Below, in pieces: positions 61,891-64,000 of a DNA stretch of 64,000 nucleotides. Origin of the DNA: Streptomyces sp. NBC_00102 (GTDB lineage Bacteria > Actinomycetota > Actinomycetes > Streptomycetales > Streptomycetaceae). The stretch is from assembly GCF_026343115.1 (NCBI RefSeq), contig NZ_JAPEMC010000001.1, positions 5,435,001 through 5,499,000 of the forward strand, given 5' to 3'. Positions within the stretch are counted from its first letter, which is position 1; each line of letters starts with the position of its first letter. The notes under the pieces are model-generated. The model was given only the letters and a program-made list of their open reading frames with translations, was not told the origin of the DNA and ran no database searches. The position numbers were made by a program, and so were the translations under genes.

Positions 61891-64000
61891 ATGGGTAGCG
61901 GGGACCGTACGACGCTGGTGAGGATCTGCGACCAGGCCGGCCGGCCCCGGGGCACCGGATTCCTGGCCGACGACCGGGGCACCGTCGTGACCAGCCACCA
62001 GGTCCTCGACGCCCTTCCCGCCGACGGGCATCTCCTCCTGCGGGGCGCCGACGGTGCCACCCGCCCGGTGGACCCCGACGAGATCCTTCCGCTGCCCTCC
62101 CTCGGGCTCGCCCTGCTGCGCACCGGGGACCCTGCCGTGCTCGGCCTGGAACCCCTGCCCGTCGCGGCCCCCGAACGCGCGGAGCCGGGGGCGTACGTCC
62201 ACATCGCAGCGCACGGCATCCGCCAGGCCCGCGTACTCGGCACCACCCCGGCGACCTACACCACCCGCGACGGCCGGGAGCACCCGGTGGCCGCCGCGCT
62301 GGAACTCGCCGTCGGCACGGACGGCCGCGACGCGCTGCGGTCCGGCGGCGCCGCGGTCGGCGGACCCGTCACCGACCCCCGTACCGGAGCCGTCCTCGGC
62401 GTGCTCTCCCCGGCCCTGCGCGCGGGGCACGAGGCGGCGGGGCTCGCCGTGCTGCTGCATCCCGGCGACGACGGACCGCTCGACGAGCTTCTGGCGCGGA
62501 ACGCCCGCACCGTTCCGGGCCACGGCCCCGACCTCAACCTGGCCGGAGCTCTCCAGCTCACCGCCGGCTCCGTCGCCACCGCCCGCGCCGCCGAGCGGGA
62601 CGCGCCTCCCCGGCCCGTCGAGCGCGAGGACGTCACCGCGGAGTTCGACGCCTTCGGGCAGGGCACGGCGACCGTCCTCGGCCTCGTCGGCGCCCCCGGC
62701 ACCGGCCGCACCACCGAACTCGCCGCCCTCGCCGCCCGCCGCGCCGAGGCGGAGCTCCGCGCGCCCACCCTGTGGCTGCGCGGCGCCGATCTGCTGGCCG
62801 GCGACCTCTCGGTGGCCGACGCCGTCGCCCGGGCCCTTGACCGGTCCGCCCGCGTCGTGGGCGCGACCGGCGGTCCGGCGGCCCCCGAGGAGACGGCCGG
62901 AGCCACCCCCGAACGGATCGCCGCCCTCGCCGCCTCCGCGGGGCGCCCGCTGCTCGTCCTGCTGGACGGACCCGAGGAGATGCCGCCCGCCCTCGCCCGG
63001 AGGCTCGCCGGATGGACCTCCGCCACCGCCGGCTGGCTCCGCGCGCACGAGGTCCGCATGGTGGTCGCCTGCCGCCCCGAGCACTGGGAGACGGCGGGGG
63101 CGCTCCACCCGGCGGGCGTCCTGCACCACCCCGCACGCCCCGCCCCGGGCCTGCCGCCCTGTCTGCTGCTGACCGACCTCGACGAGGACCGGGCCGCCCT
63201 GGCCAGGGAGCGGTACGGCCTCGCGGACGGAGCCCTCGCCGCGGGCCACGACCGCCACCCGCTGACCCTGAGGCTCCTCGCCGAGCTCCGCGCCGTGCTG
63301 CCGCCCGACGTGCCGGGCAGCCCGGACACCGAGGACGTCTTCGCCGCCCACCTCGACCTGACCTGCGCCCGGATCGCCGTACGGATCGCCGCGCCCGCCG
63401 ATCCGCCCATGGGCGCGACCGCCGTACGCAGGCTCGCCGCACGGGTGGCCGGCCAGGTCCACGAGGCCGCCCGCCGCTGCCTGGGGCCCGGCGAGGGGGA
63501 GCTGGACCGGGCCGCCTTCGAGGAACTCTTCCCCCGGCGCACCGGCTGGGCCCCCGCCGTCCTGGCCGAAGGCCTCCTCGTGCCGGCCGGCGAGGGCTAC
63601 CGCTTCGCCCACGAGGAGGTCGGCGACTGGGTGCAGGGCGCCCACCTCGACCTGGACGCGGCCCTCGGCTTCCTGGTGCACCGCTGGCACACCGGCGGCG
63701 GGGCCGGCTCCGGGACGGCAGGGGACCCGGCCGCCCCGGAGCCGGCCCCGCACCACCTGTCCGTACCCCGCCACCGCATCGGCCCGGTGGTCCAGGCGCT
63801 GCTGCTGGCCGGTCGGCGCCACGGCGACGCGGCGCTCGCGCACCGGACGGCCGACCTGATCGAGGCGCTGGACCGCCTCGGCGCCCGTGCCCGGGACGGC
63901 GGACCCACCCGTCCGGGCCACGAGGACGCCGCGTGGTGGGCCGCGCGGCTGCTGCGCGAGACGCTGCTGGGGGTCGCCGACGCCCGCCCGTACGCGGGGG
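61891..64000 (+). CDS. Large protein with degenerate trypsin-like and P-loop NTPase domains (5' part)
   Basis: It runs off the window; 703 residues are visible from the ATG at 61891. The first 200 residues resemble a trypsin-like fold (GTGFLADDRGTVVTSHQVL, later LRSGGAAVGGPVTDPRTGAVLGVL). The Asp of the usual D-x-A-L-L motif is Gly (LGLALLRTG), and GDSGGP is altered, so protease activity is doubtful. Residues about 265-480 form a P-loop NTPase: GLVGAPGTGRTTELAAL (Lys replaced by Arg) and LLVLLDGP. A helical region follows. It has no clear ribosome binding site (CTTCTCAACC). Homologues often carry C-terminal repeats; here the C-terminus is unseen. Confidence 0.7.
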   Translation, partial: MGSGDRTTLVRICDQAGRPRGTGFLADDRGTVVTSHQVLDALPADGHLLLRGADGATRPVDPDEILPLPSLGLALLRTGDPAVLGLEPLPVAAPERAEPGAYVHIAAHGIRQARVLGTTPATYTTRDGREHPVAAALELAVGTDGRDALRSGGAAVGGPVTDPRTGAVLGVLSPALRAGHEAAGLAVLLHPGDDGPLDELLARNARTVPGHGPDLNLAGALQLTAGSVATARAAERDAPPRPVEREDVTAEFDAFGQGTATVLGLVGAPGTGRTTELAALAARRAEAELRAPTLWLRGADLLAGDLSVADAVARALDRSARVVGATGGPAAPEETAGATPERIAALAASAGRPLLVLLDGPEEMPPALARRLAGWTSATAGWLRAHEVRMVVACRPEHWETAGALHPAGVLHHPARPAPGLPPCLLLTDLDEDRAALARERYGLADGALAAGHDRHPLTLRLLAELRAVLPPDVPGSPDTEDVFAAHLDLTCARIAVRIAAPADPPMGATAVRRLAARVAGQVHEAARRCLGPGEGELDRAAFEELFPRRTGWAPAVLAEGLLVPAGEGYRFAHEEVGDWVQGAHLDLDAALGFLVHRWHTGGGAGSGTAGDPAAPEPAPHHLSVPRHRIGPVVQALLLAGRRHGDAALAHRTADLIEALDRLGARARDGGPTRPGHEDAAWWAARLLRETLLGVADARPYAG

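Overview
The window is chromosomal DNA from a high-GC actinomycete, almost certainly a Streptomyces. The evidence is the strong G/C third-position bias, frequent GTG starts with GGAGG-type ribosome binding sites, Tat lipoproteins, a chitinase promoter of the Streptomyces type, a MEP-pathway cluster (dxr, S2P protease, ispG) and the actinobacterial order proS ... rimP-nusA-ylxR-infB-ylxP-rbfA-truB. From memory (not checked here), the gene order resembles the SCO565x-SCO571x part of the S. coelicolor core.

Layout. 1-3274: end of a thiamine-type ABC transporter operon (substrate binder, fused two-domain permease, ATPase). 3327-7825: small conserved genes and an ABC ATPase/permease pair. 8023-38397: a broken-up polyamine/GABA catabolic island. 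It holds a class III aminotransferase, a divergent Lrp/AsnC regulator and aldehyde dehydrogenase, a second aldehyde dehydrogenase, a spermidine/putrescine ABC transporter (potD-A-B-C order), a PuuB-like FAD oxidoreductase, GABA transaminase, a PucR regulator and a succinate-semialdehyde-type dehydrogenase. Unrelated genes lie between them: a four-helix membrane protein, a glycerophosphodiesterase, adenosine deaminase, a NADAR protein, a GH18 chitinase, a PAP2 phosphatase and an orphan VirD4/TraG-like ATPase. The logic is uptake, removal of amino groups, oxidation of the aldehydes, GABA, then succinate. The glutamylating ligase (PuuA/GlnA type) and the gamma-glutamyl-GABA hydrolase are not in the window.

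23274-27167 is the only clearly mobile region. A 175-bp palindromic element is followed by two identical, inverted IS630-family copies that share one TA, and an IS701-family element has inserted exactly at their junction. Two diverged relatives of the palindromic element lie at about 39.1 kb and 42.8 kb.

38494-52198: a GNAT enzyme, a VLCAD-like acyl-CoA dehydrogenase, a second-type EPSP synthase, a lipoprotein, dxr-S2P protease-ispG, two acetyltransferases, a DUF1684 protein and proS. 52276-54304 (minus strand): a kinase-fold protein lacking its catalytic residues, then a coupled lipoprotein/ferritin-like pair. 54481-61622: the translation and RNA-maturation operon. 61891-end: start of a large protein with a degenerate trypsin-like domain and an NTPase domain.

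Most genes are ordinary core genes. The points most worth a second look are the nested IS structure, the covarying hairpin in the palindromic elements, a repeated half-site cluster upstream of gabT that recurs upstream of the semialdehyde dehydrogenase, the chain of mini-ORFs ahead of infB, and the pseudokinase.
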